Shown piece after piece: positions 5,731 through 5,731 of a stretch of 5,731 nucleotides of DNA (position 1 is the first letter of the stretch; every line of letters starts with the position of its first letter). The position numbers and the translations under genes are program-made. Under the pieces are notes generated by a model. That model did not search any database, was not told the origin of the DNA, and worked only from the letters and a program-made list of their open reading frames with translations. The stretch is from contig JAAYXG010000677.1 in assembly GCA_012516015.1 (NCBI GenBank), positions 1 through 5,731 on the forward strand, read 5' to 3'. The stretch comes from Lysobacteraceae bacterium (GTDB taxonomy: Bacteria; Pseudomonadota; Gammaproteobacteria; Steroidobacterales; Steroidobacteraceae).

Positions 5731-5731
5731 A

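Overview
The window is one tightly packed block of flagellar genes, all read on the minus strand (right to left). By eye the DNA is strongly G+C-rich, with codons that mostly end in G or C. The proteins resemble those of Gram-negative Proteobacteria, and the gene order points to a gammaproteobacterium. I cannot name a genus from the sequence alone.

In transcription order the genes are: the 3' part of a small helical flagellar protein (FliT/LafD-like or FliJ-like, 5491-5730, running off the right edge); the hook-length regulator FliK (4364-5494); the stator-associated membrane protein FliL (3891-4367); the flagellar sigma-28 factor FliA (3164-3889); the stator proteins MotA (2177-3127) and MotB (1141-2193); the anti-sigma-28 factor FlgM (815-1117, or from 1144); the hook-junction chaperone FlgN (393-818); and the 5' part of a FlgJ-like peptidoglycan glucosaminidase (2-406), running off the left edge. 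Neighbouring genes overlap or nearly touch, and the only gaps are 36 bases between fliA and motA, 1 base between fliL and fliA, and about 23 bases before the preferred flgM start. I see no terminator, no convincing promoter, no RNA gene, no repeat array and no mobile element. The window is therefore the inside of a longer operon.

The run fliK-fliL-fliA-motA-motB matches lafE-lafF-lafS-lafT-lafU of lateral (secondary, Flag-2) flagellar clusters. The flgM-flgN pair follows directly. Together these genes cover late assembly (hook length, chaperones), the switch to late transcription (FliA held back by FlgM until the hook is complete), the motor (MotA/MotB with FliL) and cell-wall clearance for the rod (glucosaminidase). 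No wholly unknown system is visible. The points most worth a second look are the placement of sigma-28 and its anti-sigma factor in the same gene string, a glucosaminidase that appears to lack the FlgJ rod-scaffold domain, and extended tails on the stator proteins.
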